From Corella eumyota (lineage: Eukaryota > Chordata > Ascidiacea > Phlebobranchia > Corellidae), in NCBI GenBank assembly GCA_963082875.1, contig OY720097.1:8254501-8318500 (forward strand): DNA of 64,000 nucleotides, read 5' to 3'. The stretch's first letter is position 1, and every line of letters starts with the position of its first letter. Under the pieces are notes generated by a model that saw only the letters and a program-made list of their open reading frames with translations, was not told where the DNA came from and made no database searches. Of the stretch, positions 1 to 14,400 are shown in pieces. The position numbers and the translations under genes were made by a program.

Positions 1-477
1 TCTGAGCGCTGTACTTTAATCAACACAGGAAACATATTGTTTGCTGTTTGTGCGTTATAATTAAGCAATCCATCTTTTTGTTAATATTACCGGACGAGGT
101 ATAGCCTATGGTATTAAATATTTATCAGATTGCGTAGGCCTTAAGTTTGTAATTTAGAGTAGGTTCTTGACCACGCTTTACAAAAAGGGTTTAGAGAAAA
201 TTGCAGATAATTTACAATTGTATAAATTAAAAAACTAATTGTAATAAAGATCTATTTAGTTAAAATAAAACAATTTAGACAGATTTATAAGAAAAGTTTA
301 TTACTATACAATTATTAATATGTGGCTAAACTTTAATATATTCATAGCACGATTTACTTACTAATTTCAATGTTTATGTTATAATGTAAGCTTTTTCAGA
401 ACCTAATTAGCAAAGCAGGCAAAAGTCTAGATGTCTTAATGTTTAATATCTTTATCTAATTAAGGGCAGCACAAAAT

Positions 478-2842
478 ATGAAAAGATTAGACTCCCGTTC
501 TGAAAAACTAAGGCCAGGGGTAAGTAAATTATATAAAATTGATAAGTTCAAAATTAAAGCATTTCCACCAAAATAACAAAACAAATTAATCTTAGTTTTG
601 ATTAACATGACGACATGATGTTTTATTATAAATTATTTTAGACTAATCGAAAGCATGGCAGTATTATTTTAAAACATATATTTTTTTTTTGAAGTGTCCC
701 AAAGTTGACACCCAAATCTGCCAAGTTGTAAAATCTAGCACAGTGTTCTTTACAACAGTTGCATTTTATTTTTCTGTTCTTTACTTGGAAGATGTTCATC
801 AATTTTACCTACCAAAATATATTAAAGCCCTCTTTAAAGTGAGTAAAGCGTTTAGAAATAACATATCAAATTTAAAATGTGGTAAACGATAATAATGTAT
901 ATAATATGTAATACCTAACTTAAAGATTAATGTTGTGGTGAAAAAATAAACTTTACACAAACTCAACAAACATATTTCCTTCTTTGGATAACACACTCTA
1001 AATTTCAAATTTCCGCTATTGCCTTTTGTGTGAGATTTCCTAGTATCAAATTTTTTTAAAAAAGTCATTCCTGATTGATCTATTTAGTGTGCACCAATAT
1101 TATATCTTATCCTGTTTATGGGCGTGCAATACAATCATTTGGATAAGTTAAAACAAAACCATGTTGCCTTTTACGTTTTTATTGGACTTCTATTATCAAT
1201 AGTTGGCGATGCTTTGCTTATTTGGCACGAAACCTTATTTATACCAGGTGTGTTCTATTTTGTTCAAGCTTAAAAATGTATTTTTACTTTAATAAAAATT
1301 GCAATATTTGAAGAAATTTTTTGGTTTTGAAAGGTCTCCTTAACGCGGGCTATTCTATGATAAAGTCACAATACAACATCAATAATTCACATATATCAAC
1401 CAGTATTTTTTGTTTATTTTAGGTTTGATATGTTTTGCGGCGGTCCATATATTCTACATAGTTGGTTTCGGCTTTGAAAAATTTCGACCTCGCCTTTTTC
1501 TTTCTATGGCGATTCCGTCCTTTTTTATTACCACATAGTGGGTCAAAGGAAAAAAACATTTATAAACAACTATCTAATAAAGGCAATTTTTAATAAAGTA
1601 CCATGACAACTAACTTTTGTTTTGTATTTAAAAGCTTTGTGATTAGCGCCCCACCTGAGCGGTTTTTGCTTGTAAGTATAAGTGCTCTGTTGTACATTCC
1701 TATCCTTACTGTGATGGAGTGGAGAGCGTGTAGTAGAGTGGATAAACGCGAATGCTGGGAAGGTAATAAATCCAGTTACAGTTACAATTCTATGTAGTTA
1801 AACATGATTTATATTTTTACTTGACAAATGTACTTCCTTTATTTAATCACCATAGTAAAACGCTTAACTTAATAATAATAACAACAACATAAAAAGCCAA
1901 AGCGGAAAAAATATTATAAGTGTTATAAAAAAAGTTTAATCATTTTGCAATTTAGCCTGTCGTTTAGGTGGCGATATAATTATGTATATTACCCTTACTC
2001 TGAACTGTTTATTAAGACGAGACGATCTTCCTAATTTAGTAAAGGCCTAGGTACTCCGCTTTAACGGCTCACCGTAAAAATAAAATTAGCTAACTCTGTT
2101 ATTTATATTATTACGTACAGTTGATGCTGTAACTTACTTCAATAAAGCGATAAAAATAATAATAAATTAGTAAAAAACATAAAAACAATAAAATAGTACA
2201 GTTAAAGGTACATGTTTGCACTTTTATTGCACCCAAATCAGAACTTGCTTTACTTAGGCGCCTTACCAAAACATTCGAAAGCCCAATTAAGCTTGGGGCA
2301 ACATAACACGATAAGATAGCAACTTTACAATCAGGGTATGCTTCGGTAATATGACCAACTAAAAGGCGTCATGACACGCATGACAACATTTATTTTACAT
2401 AGGGTTAATTGTACCAAAATAACAATAAACTAAACAACGTATGGACTAAGCTACGAAGTTAATCACGGTTAAATTACAGGATCAGCCATTTTTTATACAT
2501 AAACATTCTTAAAGATAAAAACAATCTATAAACAGTAAAACTTGATTTAGTTTTGCCGACTAGACCCAGTATCCTAATATACGCAAAAACAAAAGGTAAT
2601 ACGCATTTTTACTCTCTCTACTAGGTGATTGGTCAACCTTGGTTGCTGCGGTTGGAGCAAGCCTATTTGTAATATCAGACGCGACAATCGGTATCGCTGC
2701 ATTTGTGTACGATTTTTCTGGTTCAAGCTATTGGATTATCTCAACATATTACATCGGTCAATTTTTTATTGTAATCTCTGTAAAACCACGTGATCAAAGT
2801 ATTAAAAAACGTGATTTTGCCAGCTTTTTTTACTCGCAATAG
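478..2842 (+). CDS. TMEM86A: TMEM86A-like lysoplasmalogenase, six exons, complete
   Basis: Coding exons are 478-519, 695-838, 1088-1247, 1423-1537, 1635-1762 and 2625-2842. All phases agree and predict 268 residues, close to the roughly 240 of human TMEM86A. The family (YhhN/TMEM86) is a multi-pass ER-type membrane enzyme that cleaves the vinyl-ether bond of lysoplasmalogens. Motifs matching human TMEM86A from memory include SIVGDALLIW, FAAVHIFYIVGFG, GASLFVISDATIG and STYYIGQ. The two family-conserved aspartates, in SIVGD and FVISD, are both present and are the expected catalytic residues. The ATG at 478 has an in-frame stop at 457-459 just upstream and a clean GTAAGT donor 42 bases later. 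The exon 4 donor at 1538 (GTGGGT) is weaker than the rest. The last intron, 1763-2624, carries a dispersed repeat. The gene is convergent with the DLC-type gene downstream. Confidence 0.9.
1985..2370 (+). repeat. Dispersed repeat, copy 1 (last intron of TMEM86A-like gene)
   Basis: This stretch aligns by eye with 53275-53640 in the same orientation. Shared blocks include CTGAACTGTTTA followed by TAAGACGAG, then TACTC(C/T)GC(T/C)TTAACGGCTC, then CA(A)GTCAGAACT and a GCCCAAT(T/C)AAG block near the end. Divergence is substantial, so the copies are old. No open frame or target duplication is visible. It could be a decayed MITE or SINE-like element. Confidence 0.6.
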
Positions 2843-4315
2843 ATTGTATTTTTTAATGCAATATTTATATTTTTAATATTGCCTCATTTAGAAGTATGCA
2901 TTTTTAAGCCAAAATAGTGTACGTGTTTTAAGTTAAGAATTCAACATTTTTATGTTTTATCCGTTTTTAAAACTTTGTTTTTTACAATTTACACATCTTG
3001 TCGTGTTATAACAAATAAACACCATTAACATAGTAATAATAAAAACAAGAAAACAAATGGACTGTAATATTATTAACAGATTCTGCCGGCGCATTTTAGA
3101 AATTTATCAATTACTCTAGAGGCAGTATCAACAGATTACATTATTAACACGCGCTACTTTTCTTTAACAATTGTAAACTTTAACAATTTTTTTAGGAAGT
3201 TAATTTATAACAGCTGGCTTACGAAACAGTAGGAAGATATAAGTTATACTATTAAACAACACACAATGTCATCTGCCCATTTTTTAACTTTAGATATTTA
3301 GTAGTAAAAACTACCAAAAATTAATAATAAAAACTACTTAATATGTATAAAATTACCTGTTAAATCTTGTTGTAATCATTAAAAGATGTCCACTTTTATG
3401 AATTTCGTAGTCATAACTATCTGTTCACTTTACTAACTATTAGACTAAAGCAATAAATTTAACTTAAGAACAACAGCAAGCATTCTTTTAGTTAAAATAC
3501 TGTTCTTGCTTGGGGATATTTTCACTTTATTTTTTCCATTAATTATGTCTCGCAAAATTCTGAAGGCTACAACAAATAAAACTGAATCTCCTTATTTAAT
3601 AATAAAAGTTTTTCAGATTATATGTACTTTACAGGTTCTAAATTTACTCAATATTAATACGGTTTTTATACACCGTCTTATTACTGTTATGTTTTTTTTC
3701 CAAATCTAAATTACTTTAACGACTATTTGATAAAATATATATATATATACATATACTCAAACCCTACCTATTAAAAAACCGTAAAAGTAACTTTAACCCC
3801 AACTTTATCCTCACTATTCATCTAATGATAGGTTAATGATGTTTTAAAATTCTGGTTATCAATTTTTGTTGTTCTTGTTACTTTTACGATTTTCACATCT
3901 CTGTACCTTTACAGCATCTGCTTGATCTTTTATTATTTTTCTTTAAACCTTGAAGAACCGAAATGAATAGAAAATTTAGTTTATTATTAGGTCCTTATCT
4001 TTCTTTACAAAAACCAACTGTTATTTTCATAATTTAAATTTTGTATTAGCAATAACAGAGCAAGAATAATAAAAATCAAGAAAAAAATAAAAGAGAAAAA
4101 AGAAAACAAAAAATCACGTCGGAAAAGCAACTTATTCTGACGTGCCTTCTCCCAACAATGTCACGTGACTAAAATTTAACAGTGCTAAAATGCTGAACAA
4201 TGGCAGTGGGCAACAATAATGTTATTGAGGTGAAAGCAAAAACAATATAAATAAACATTATAGCACGTTGTAAGTGTGAACTATGACATCTTTAAATCAA
4301 AATAATCGGAAAGCA
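2843..4315. other. Convergent intergenic stretch
   Basis: This lies between the stop codons of two convergent genes. It holds the 3' UTRs, a short TA run near 3738-3752 and a purine-rich patch near 4075-4120. No further gene is supported. Confidence 0.6.
3014..3019 (+). promoter_or_regulatory. Poly(A) signal AATAAA for the TMEM86A-like gene
   Basis: This is a canonical AATAAA hexamer about 170 bases past the TMEM86A-like stop codon on the coding strand. It is the nearest canonical hexamer seen there, but in DNA this AT-rich the match alone is weak. Confidence 0.4.
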
Positions 4316-4321
4316 TTTATT
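4316..4321 (-). promoter_or_regulatory. Poly(A) signal AATAAA of the DLC-type gene
   Basis: On the minus strand AATAAA lies about 100 bases past the stop codon at 4420. This gives a short 3' UTR, which fits compact tunicate genes. Confidence 0.6.
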
Positions 4322-4419
4322 TGTTGACAGCGACTTGACACGCACATCCCTTCGGCGACCTCTTGTGGTTAAACCGGCCTTTGCAGTGGAACATGTTTCG
4401 TTTATCCTCTATTTTAAGT

Positions 4420-5459
4420 TCAACCTTCCAGAGAGGGTTTAGATCTTTTCAGTGACTCTTTGATCTGCAGAAGTTGTTGAACTTTGATGTGACCAAACGC
4501 CTTGTTGTACCACTCGGGATTGCGCCCTTTAGTGTCGACTCTGCTCACGTGAGTAAGAAGACACTTGTTCGGGTTGTCTGTAGGTTCGATGAGGTAACGT
4601 GACGTCAGAACCACGCCCCTAACGTCGCCCAATAGGGTTTGTTGAGCGGTGGAGGTTTCAATAATGGCGGAGGTTCCTTTATCGTTGACGTCAGTTCGCC
4701 AAGATCTGTTAAAAAGAAAGCAGATGGTTAAATAAGACCAAAAATGTGATGAAATTTATTTGTTAAAAAATTTTAATTAAAATTCCGGGACAAAGTACTT
4801 TCGATTTATTTAAAAATTAAAAAGCAAGAATAAGTGAAAGTTGTTTTAACCAAATGCTATTTTTGAATATTTATATGATATTAATACATACCTTAATACG
4901 CAGTAGTCCCTTGTCGGGTGCGGGCTCATTTCGTCAATAACAGTTTGAAAAACTTGTGTTCTTTCGTCGGGTTTTTGGAGGACTTTCCACTGGGCAAGAT
5001 TGTCGTCCCAGAGATGACGTTCCTGGAGGATTCTCTCCATGATCTGAGCGGGAGTTGAACCCGAGACCTCGACCTGACATCTCCACATTCGAAGGTGGTT
5101 ACCATCGTTCATCTAAAATTAAAGAAAAAAAATTAATAAAATTGTAAATGAATTTTAATATTTTTAATTTTATAATTAAATATACAAGATATTCGATGTT
5201 TAGACTAATGGCCTACCTTTTTAAACATAAGCTCGCTGCCTTGCGCACTTGGCACTGTCTGCCAGCCCCCCTTGTTTTGACTTATCCTCTGCTCTTCTCG
5301 GATAGTCTGGGCGACAGTACGGTCAACAAATTGATGGAAATCCTTATAATAATCAACTTCTTTTCCCGGGTCGCATGAATAACCGATTTCGGCGGCCAAA
5401 ACGTCTTCAGTCTGTTGCATAACCGACATTCGACATTGAGTCATGGCGTCTTCGGAAAT
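4420..5459 (-). CDS. STARD13: DLC-type gene: START-domain exons (last three)
   Basis: Exons are 5459-5217 (81 codons), 5112-4892 and 4705-4420, including the stop. They encode the lipid-binding START domain that ends all DLC proteins. Recognisable stretches are ERILQERHLWDDNLAQWKV, MSPHPTRDYCVLRSWRTD across the last junction, LTSRYLIEP and PEWYNKAFGHI near the C-terminus. These match the vertebrate family in order and spacing. The protein ends ten residues past the last START helix, as in vertebrates. The START domain is thought to bind lipid and modulate RhoGAP activity; its ligand is uncertain in the family. Nothing is broken or missing. Confidence 0.92.
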
Positions 5460-8400
5460 CTAAGAAAAAAAAATATTTGTTTAATGACAAGTCTTCATAT
5501 TTTTTTTTTGTTCAAGATAAGTCTAAAAAATAAAATTTGAAACAATTTCTTTAATAAATAGGATATTAAACAAGCACTTTGTATTAACATGAACAATCTT
5601 TATATGCTAGTAATTACCGAATTTAATTAAAATACTTTAAATAAGCTTTTGTACTCAAAAAATTAAATTAAATTTACCTTAAATAGGTTGTTGACTTCTT
5701 GAATCATGAAAGCCAGGCATTGATTTGCAGCCATGTTTTCGTTCATTTCTTTCATGTCAGGTCGACCCAGGGCAATTCCGCTAATTTTATTTCCCTGATG
5801 TTTACGAACCCTTTAAAAAATAAAAAAAACGCATTTAGATAACTCATTTAACCGCAATTCCAAAATTACATCTAAAAAAAACAAAATTATTTTCGAAAGT
5901 TTCCCGGTGCAGCCACTTCAAAGAAATTATTTACAGATACAATCATTTGATGACGTATTAGTTAATCTCTTACTTTGGTGACGAGGCTGACGTCATCGTA
6001 CGTGCGCTGTTGAGTTGTTGATAAAACAACGAAGGGGCAAAACAGGTAGCCAGGTTGGCTTCGTTCATTTGGTTTTCGTTGGAGCAAAAAGCTACGTCAC
6101 TGAGAAAGCAGAGCAGGGTTTTGAGAGTTTCCCTGACTTCGTCGGGCAACAACATTGTCGCCGCTTGTAGGGTTTGTAAACGAAGTTCTGTTGGTACATC
6201 TAAACAAAAAATAATTGAATTATAACAAATCCAATTCAACGTTTTATGCTTATTATTTTGTACTATTAGAAATACAATGAAGTTTTATAAAGACTTACAT
6301 AGAAAGATGCCGACAAAAGTTTCCGACATTTTCATAGTCATAAGCGGATCGGGCAAATCGCGGAAAAATTGTTTCACCATATCGGCTACGTCAAAAGGGG
6401 TGCAATCTTCAAACGTTTTCAGGTCGGGGTTACTTTCGCACATGTTCCTTAGTCTTTGAATTCGGGATTTCACGCCGGGTTTGCGGAATAGACCGACCTG
6501 GTCCAAGGCTGTACGGCGTAGATAAAGCAAAGCATGCTGAATACACTGAGGCAGAGGTTGTCCAAATCGTTGAACGTTGTGGAGCAGTGGAACTCCGAAT
6601 ACACCTTTATCTTTATAGTCGGGCACTTTAATTCGGCGAATAAAACGAGGTACGGACCTATAAAATTCAAATAGAAGTTTTTATTATAAAAATAAGTTAA
6701 AAAATGACAGATTTAATACTCAATTCATTGGGTATAGTTTATGTTTTATTCAACTAGGAATTTACCAGTTAATTGTTCCTTTATTGTTGTGGTTGGACGC
6801 GTAACTTTCCATTAGGGCGGTTAACTTGAGCAAAGAAAGCCGTCGTAAAATCATGAGTTGACCGACCGACAAACTATGCAGTTGTAAGGAATCCGTGTCA
6901 GTACCTAGTTCGACGTGTCGGTTATAAACCCAACGACATTTCGATCTGTTAAATAAAGAATTGGATTTAATACAAAGTATTTTTATACTGCGTATATAAC
7001 CGCGGGTTAATGCCGAACACAAACAGTCGTTAAAACTCAAATTTAAATTAACTTTTTTATGACAATGCCTGACCTAGAAATTAGTGAACTCAATCGTATG
7101 AAACAATCCCGACCTTTGACAGTATAAAAAAAAACGATCAAATAATATGACCTTATCAATAAACATCAAAGCAAACATTGAAATAGTACAAAGTCGAAGC
7201 CTAGCGGGGATAACATTTCGAATAAAAACAAGTAAGACATTAACTAAATAGCGTGTAAGTATAGTATTACATGTACCAATCAATGTTGTTTCTATGTAGT
7301 ACAAAATTCTTGACTACATTATATGTTAAGTCATGTACGTAAACGATGTCAATTTTACTCGCAATTTACAATTTTTACAGGAAAATAACACGTGATGACT
7401 AAAGGTCTGATCAGTACACCAATCTACGTTTTTTTCGAGTACTGCCAGAAATGAGGAGGCCGCAAAACGCGGAACTATTTTAAGTGGTTTGGCAGACATA
7501 AAGCTGTCTTTTTATCTTTCCGTAGTAAAACATAAACAAACGTTTGAAGGCTTTGAAAGTGCAATAATGTAATGCGGCTAGTATCGCAAGTCGATCTTTA
7601 TATTTTTACAGTTACATAACCATTTTTCTATGGGCAACCGTGGGTTATTCTCGAAATAAAAATAATAAACAATTTGCACTTACGATGGTCGTCTTTGATG
7701 GTAGTATGATAAATTCACGTTTTCCGCGTCCTCATCTTCGTGGGCAATATTCTAAATACGTAAAAAAATACTGATTAGACCCTAAAGCTTTTAACTCGAT
7801 TATTTTTGGACGCGTTCAAAGGAATTTACTCTGCTTTGATCTACAGATACGAAACTGTATACCAGTTTTACAGAACACAAAACCATACCCAAAAATAGAC
7901 AATTTACATTCCAGAAAAAATTAAAAACATATTTTAACGTTTTATAAATGTATCATACCTCGGAACTATATGACGAAGGAATTTCTTGGGGAGTTGGCAA
8001 TAGACGATCTAACGTTTCGATGGAGGTGGATGTTGTTTTATGCTCCTCATCCGCTTCCCACGTGCTTACAAAGTTTTTAAGAGATTCTGTTTGCTCCACA
8101 ATTTCGTCCACACTCCAGAAAGCTGTGTCCGGAGCGGGGTTATCAAGCGACTCCAGGCTTCCAACTGTGTAGACCCCGGAGTCATTTACTACAGAAGTAC
8201 TTGGATCTAATATGTCTAAAATGTCCTGAGCGGATGCTGCTCCAAGTCCGGAAGACGGAATGTTGTCATAGATGCTACCTGGACGGGTCAACCTTCGGAT
8301 GTCATCCGAAGATTGTAAAGGATGGACGGAGTCAGAGCTGGATGGTGATCTGGAAGAAGGTCCGGAAGATGAAGGGTAAAAATCTTCATCATCATTTGCC

Positions 8401-11400
8401 TTTCGGATGGCGGAAGGAAATTTCCCGGGTACGTGTGACTTAGGAACGACAAATATATTTTGTTCAGGGTTGACAGGTTGGGGTTGAACTCGATTTCGGT
8501 TTGAGTATTCTAAAATGTTTCGGTTTCGTTCTAAGATACCGGGAGAAATGGGACCAAGATCGCCGGGGTCTGAACGAGTGGTAATATCCTCATCTACTCC
8601 CCTCATTCTGAAGGCTGGAGTGGAAGATGCGCTAGTGCTTCCGCTGGCGGAGGACGAAGATGAACTTATAAGCGACTGGCAAGAGTTTTTGCGCAACCTC
8701 GATTGCGTGGTGGTGTTAAAGTCTTTTGATCCCTCGATCGGAATACATTTCATGCGGTCGACTTTTTCGTGGCCGCTTTGAAGTGTGGGTTGACCTATTG
8801 TTAACTTTTTGTTTTTGCGGAATGATTTCCCGCTTAAATGTCGGTTCTTATTAGAGCGTTTGTTTTCAACAGTGTCCTCGGTAGAATGAGTTCTTAACAA
8901 AACGTAGTCTTTTCGGCGAAAGGAACCAAACTTTTCCAAACCAACTCGTTTAAGAAAACTTTTGCTTTTTATTACTGACTTTGCTTTGCCGTCGATTTCA
9001 AGATGACCCGAGCTACCAGTTTGTTGCATTCTGCGGGCAAACTCAAGAGCGGCACGTGCGTCCCCATTTTTAATATCGACCGGTTGGCGAGCTTGTCGTT
9101 TGTCGTGGAAGACTTCGGTCTCGTTCTCGTCCTAGAAAACAAGAAATTAAATACGTTGAGCAGCTGCGTTAAAATCAATGCAAATTCGGTAGACAACAAC
9201 TTAAGTGGGCGACATTTTTTTAGTGCGTTAACAACCGTCACGCGTACGCCCGACGTCGCGAATATTGATCGAATAATAATGCGTTAAATAAACAATACGA
9301 GCTTAAAAATAATGTCTCTGTTTGAGTTGATGGGCGTTGGAAAATGGAGCAAGTAATTAAAAGGCAATCTTAAAATACCATTTTTTTGTTGTTTAGAATT
9401 TAATAGATAACCGTTATATGCTTAAAAAGCTGTGGGTGTTTGTATTAACGGGTGTGGAAAATTCCAGCAACACGTTAAGCTGAAATATGTAAGCATGAAA
9501 ACACTATGCTAACATTCAAGTGTTTGACTTGTAAACTTTATAGCATAATAAAAAGAATTTTGAAATTCAAATTTGCCTTTTAAACATATTCGAATTGGTA
9601 ATGCAATTAACAGTTGCACCTTACAATAAAATTTAACCTACTTCTTCGTGAAGCTGCGGTAAATTAGAGACAGCACCAGACGACGATGTGCGTTGGTTAG
9701 AGTTCTCGGTGGCGCCATCTAACGACGAGGATTTACTGTCGAGTCTTGACCAACGGTTGGAACCGTCCAAGTGCCACAGCTCACTGATCGCGCACTGTTC
9801 GTCTTCGTCATCTTCTTCGTCTGTTTGTGTTTCTTTGCTCTAAAAATTATTAAAAATAAATTTAAGCACTTGTTCTAATTTACCCTATTCATCATGTTTG
9901 AAGGTAAAATAATAGCAGTTTTTTTCAAAGCTGAGTTTATCAAAGCGGAAACTACCCCGTGGGAGCGTATACGTTTAAACGGTGTTTTAGTTTTGAATGA
10001 TTTGACAAACATTGTCGTTTTGCAGCCACGATTCGGCCGTTTGTTTACAGTAAAATGCGCTCGTGGAATGCAATAAAAGTCATTAGAATTTGGGCGAGCG
10101 TCACTGCCCAGTCGAAAAACAACTTTCTAAATCGATATCATAACAAAGAATCGCTTGCGTTTTGTTGTTGTTATTAAGCAAAACAAAACTCTGTTAAACA
10201 CCACTAAGTAACAAGCGTCGCTTGGTATTGCCGACATAATCTGACAGCTAGGTGACGACAGTCTTGTCATTGCATAAAAGCCGTTTGTAGGTCATCGCGC
10301 TTGATTGTAATAACAGAAGATTTGCAATAAATTGGCGCCTGCCGATATCGATGAATACTTTATACGACCGCCATAAATCATTAAAACAACAAAATTTAAA
10401 TTTTTTACAAAAAAGAAATACTTTATAAACCACAAAAAGCGTGTTAATAAAATAGCAATAAAGCCTTCATCTCAACTACCTAGCCTACCAAATGTAGAGC
10501 GTCTTAATCCTTGAAACAGAAAACTTTAATCCCAAATTGTAAGTGTACCAGACCACACATCAATTTTAAGTGTTACTATAACAGAAATGCATCGGGAAAT
10601 TAAAAAGCAAATGAATTAGGTCGTTTAGGGAGCCTGTTTCCGCCCCAATACGTTTCTGTTCATCATAAAACAACGTCTAATATAAAATGGTAATCCGGGG
10701 TTTTTAATTTACGAGGTTTTATGGTCGTGTCCATTGTCAAAGCGCTTCGTAAATAACATTAATGTGCAGTTTAACCGCGTTGCGTGCTTATAACGATATA
10801 GTTCTCTTTTAATTGTGTTTTACAAAACATGTGAATACGGTAAAACGTTTTGCCGTTGAGATAGACACGTTTTATTACGGGCTATCGACCTTTTTGTCTG
10901 ACAAGCCATAAACGAAGTGGTCAAGTAAATTGTAATCCATTTTATTTCTTTAACGAGATTCATTTGTCCTTCTACTTTATAGCCATTGTTAATGCCAGTC
11001 GTTTTCAAGTACAAGTACACTGCCTTGTTTGGCTAAAAGTTTATTACATTAATTTTCTTTCTTTAAAAAATACACAAATACTTGTTCGAGTAAAACAATG
11101 TCTTAATCCGAAATTAAAAAGTTCTGTCTAGACCGGTCGTAGCCAAAACCATAATAATTAAAAAATTGCGTCGTAAAGCGTTTTTGTATTGCAAGAAAAA
11201 TAGGTCGACATTTTTTATCCAGTTAAGTGTAACGCCTAACAAATATCAAAATAAATTTGTATCGTTTTTAAGTGATTTTCCGAACTAAACCAAGTCCCAT
11301 ATCCGCGCTTATTGTCAGAAAATCATTTTATTCTATGTCACTGGATAAACATACGATTTAATTATAATCATTTCGTTCTACAGCTAGTGGTTACCGGACC

Positions 11401-14400
11401 TTAATTTGGTAAGATTACCCTCATTATAAAATCTCGAGAAAATCAATATTAACCACATATACGTCAAACATAAAAATATATATGTATATAAAAATATCTA
11501 AATAACATATTTTTTAGTAAAACTGACTCGTTTATCAGTTACTCATCACTTACGCATAAAACATTGGCAAATACACCGAAATACCAAGGTCATGACGGCG
11601 TAATAAAAAAATCAATTTTTTGGAATTTCTTAGAACAACTTGAAATTCTCCCTTTTGCTAGCCTGGCTAACTAATCTAATTAAAATTGTAACCTTATTTC
11701 CACAAAAAATTAACCCTACGATTTTACCTCGTGGCACCCGCACGTTATTTCGCAGTCTTCGGGTACGCTCGAAAGCTGATTGGGCGAGGGTAAGTCACAT
11801 GACTCGCTGGTGGCCAATGAGCTTCGTCTTGACTCTTCGAAATCTCGGAGGTTGACGGTTAACACGTTGCCGTCGATTTTAACTATTCCTTGGCGTGTTA
11901 TATCGCAACAATCATTGTCGAAATCGCGCGAGTTTTTCACATTGTTATTGTTACAAATTTCACCATCGTCGATGTCATCTTGAAGCAAAAAACTTCCCGA
12001 ACTTCGGCACGAAGATGAGGAAGAACAGCATGGACTTTCCAACTCCGGGACACCGTCCTCCGAAAAGATACTAGTCGCTGAGGACGACAGAGAAGTGCTC
12101 TTTATTCTTGTCGCGGACTTTGTGGAATTTCGATGATCCATTACTTGTGAATCAATAATAGTTGTCCTTCGGTTGCTTCGACAATTATTTGTTGTTTGGT
12201 GACGTCTTCTGCTAACTAAATCAAACAACATGTTGTCAATTCGATCGCACCCCGTGTCGGCCAGTTCATTTCGCGGAGAATACGAACTAAATTGCGGGGT
12301 GGTGTATGATTTTTTCACGAGGTTCGAAGGCCGTTTTCGCCGCAAGACAACGGCCGCTATAGCACTAACATCGACAGCCTCTTTAAGTTTTTGACATACT
12401 CTATCGTCGAATAATTCAGATGATAGTCTCATACTGTCACAATAAACGCCAGGGTCACTTTGTATGCTTCTTGTATTTGTGGTTAATTTGTCTTTGTAAC
12501 TCTTTCGTAAATGTTCTTCACAGCTTCTTCGGTTAATATAATGTTCTGCTTGTGTTGCGTAACGCATATTTCCAAATTTTAAGTCGATTTCAATATAACA
12601 TTCAATAAATACACTGATCAGTTCGCTAGTTCGTTAGTAATACAATTTTCTAAAACAAAATTTTAAAATGCTATTTCATTACTTTCCATTCTATTCAAAT
12701 ATGGTCTGCTTACTAACAGTACTAATGACAAATGTCCTGTATGTCTGCTATTGGACATTTAAACTTAGAATTTCTACGAATAACGATTTTCGAGTCACGA
12801 TATATTTAAATATACATTAAATTTGTCTGGCGTAAAACACGAAAACTTAAACTATTAAAATATTTTATCAATCTAACTATTAAATAACATTTTTTTTTTA
12901 TCTTTGTAACTGTTATATTATTGCTACAACCTAACTTTAAAAATCATTAACTGTACTCTTGTTATGATGCAAACTTGGATAATAGAGCTATTCAGTTACC
13001 GCGCGCTAAGTTATTTATTCCAGTACTTTTTACTGATATCGAATGAAACAAATTCCCCTTTTTTCTTTCGCAAACAGAGAGACTAGCGCGATAAAAAAAG
13101 CAAACGATCTTTTTTTAACGTAACAATGCAACCCCGCCGATTAGACATGCAGGATATTCAAAAAATCACTTTCTTTATCCAAACCTTGAAATTCCCATCG
13201 GAAATTGATAAGAAAAATTTAGAGATCATTTTAAAAAAGACAAGAACCAACTTACAAAAAAATGTTACGATTTCTTAAGCGCGCAAAATTTAGAATTTTT
13301 GTAGGTGGTAATATATAAACATAATTACAGTCTATAAAATCACGAATCAATCTTTGTTTCTAATCCAAGCGCGGCGATCATAAAATCTCACACAACATTT
13401 TCAGAACACCTGTGTACAGAATTGATTCAATTCATTAAAAATCCGAATTTTACAGTTTAACAATCGATGTGCAGCGGACCTGTTTGTTAGTATTAATCCC
13501 CAAACACACAACAGAAGTTTGATGGCAAAACAAGATTGTTTTGTAATAACGCTTCCTGTGACGTCATCATTAGGCTTATATTCGTGTTTACTGTGTATTT
13601 TTTCTCAGGTGCTTTGATTAAATTAAGGAAATTAATTTTTAAGTAAATCAATTAAAGGTTTATTGTCAACAAACATGTGGCTGTGAATAAAGGACTTCTG
13701 AAAAATATTAGCTACTAGCAAATAAGACCGCACCATGTGCTGTTTGCATGATTTTATCACAAGCAGTCAAAATGTTAAGCTGTTAAAATGAATAACTTAA
13801 AAATTGGTTTTATGTAGCCAGACACATTGGTTTTATGTAACCTGACACAGTTTAAAATTACTAGAAATTGTTGCTTTTTTGTTTACAAGATTATTTTTGT
13901 TAAAAATTTAATAAACAGCCAAATAAAATTCCATATTACAGTTTTCTTACTATGTCAATTATCTTTGATTATGTAATCTCGACCAGGCATGAAAAGACTT
14001 TCAATCTGACTCAACATTGTCACGTGACCGCATTGCAAACATTACGTAGTTGCTTATTTATTTACACAAGTGTTATCTTTCAATCATGTCTTGGCAAAAA
14101 CATTGGAAACGGACTTTTTTTGCCATGGTTTCCCAAATTAAAGTTATTGTATTTGAACAAATACTCATTATAGTGATCAACTGGCTAACGCTTTATTAAT
14201 AGGCTGTCACATGTATATAGAACATGCGGGTTTAAATTAAATATGACCTGACACAGCCATATACAAGCAATGTCGACCACAATTCACTCAATTCAATCAG
14301 ATTAATTGATAAACATGTTGTTTATAAAGGTTAAACCGCAAGTTTAATTCATTAACTTAGTTGAACAGGTCAGAGTTTAAACGAAACAGACTAGGCCACA

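Noticed and set aside
8201-8781. + strand frames opposite the large linker exon
   Set aside because: Shadows of the DLC-type exon, whose translation matches known motifs.
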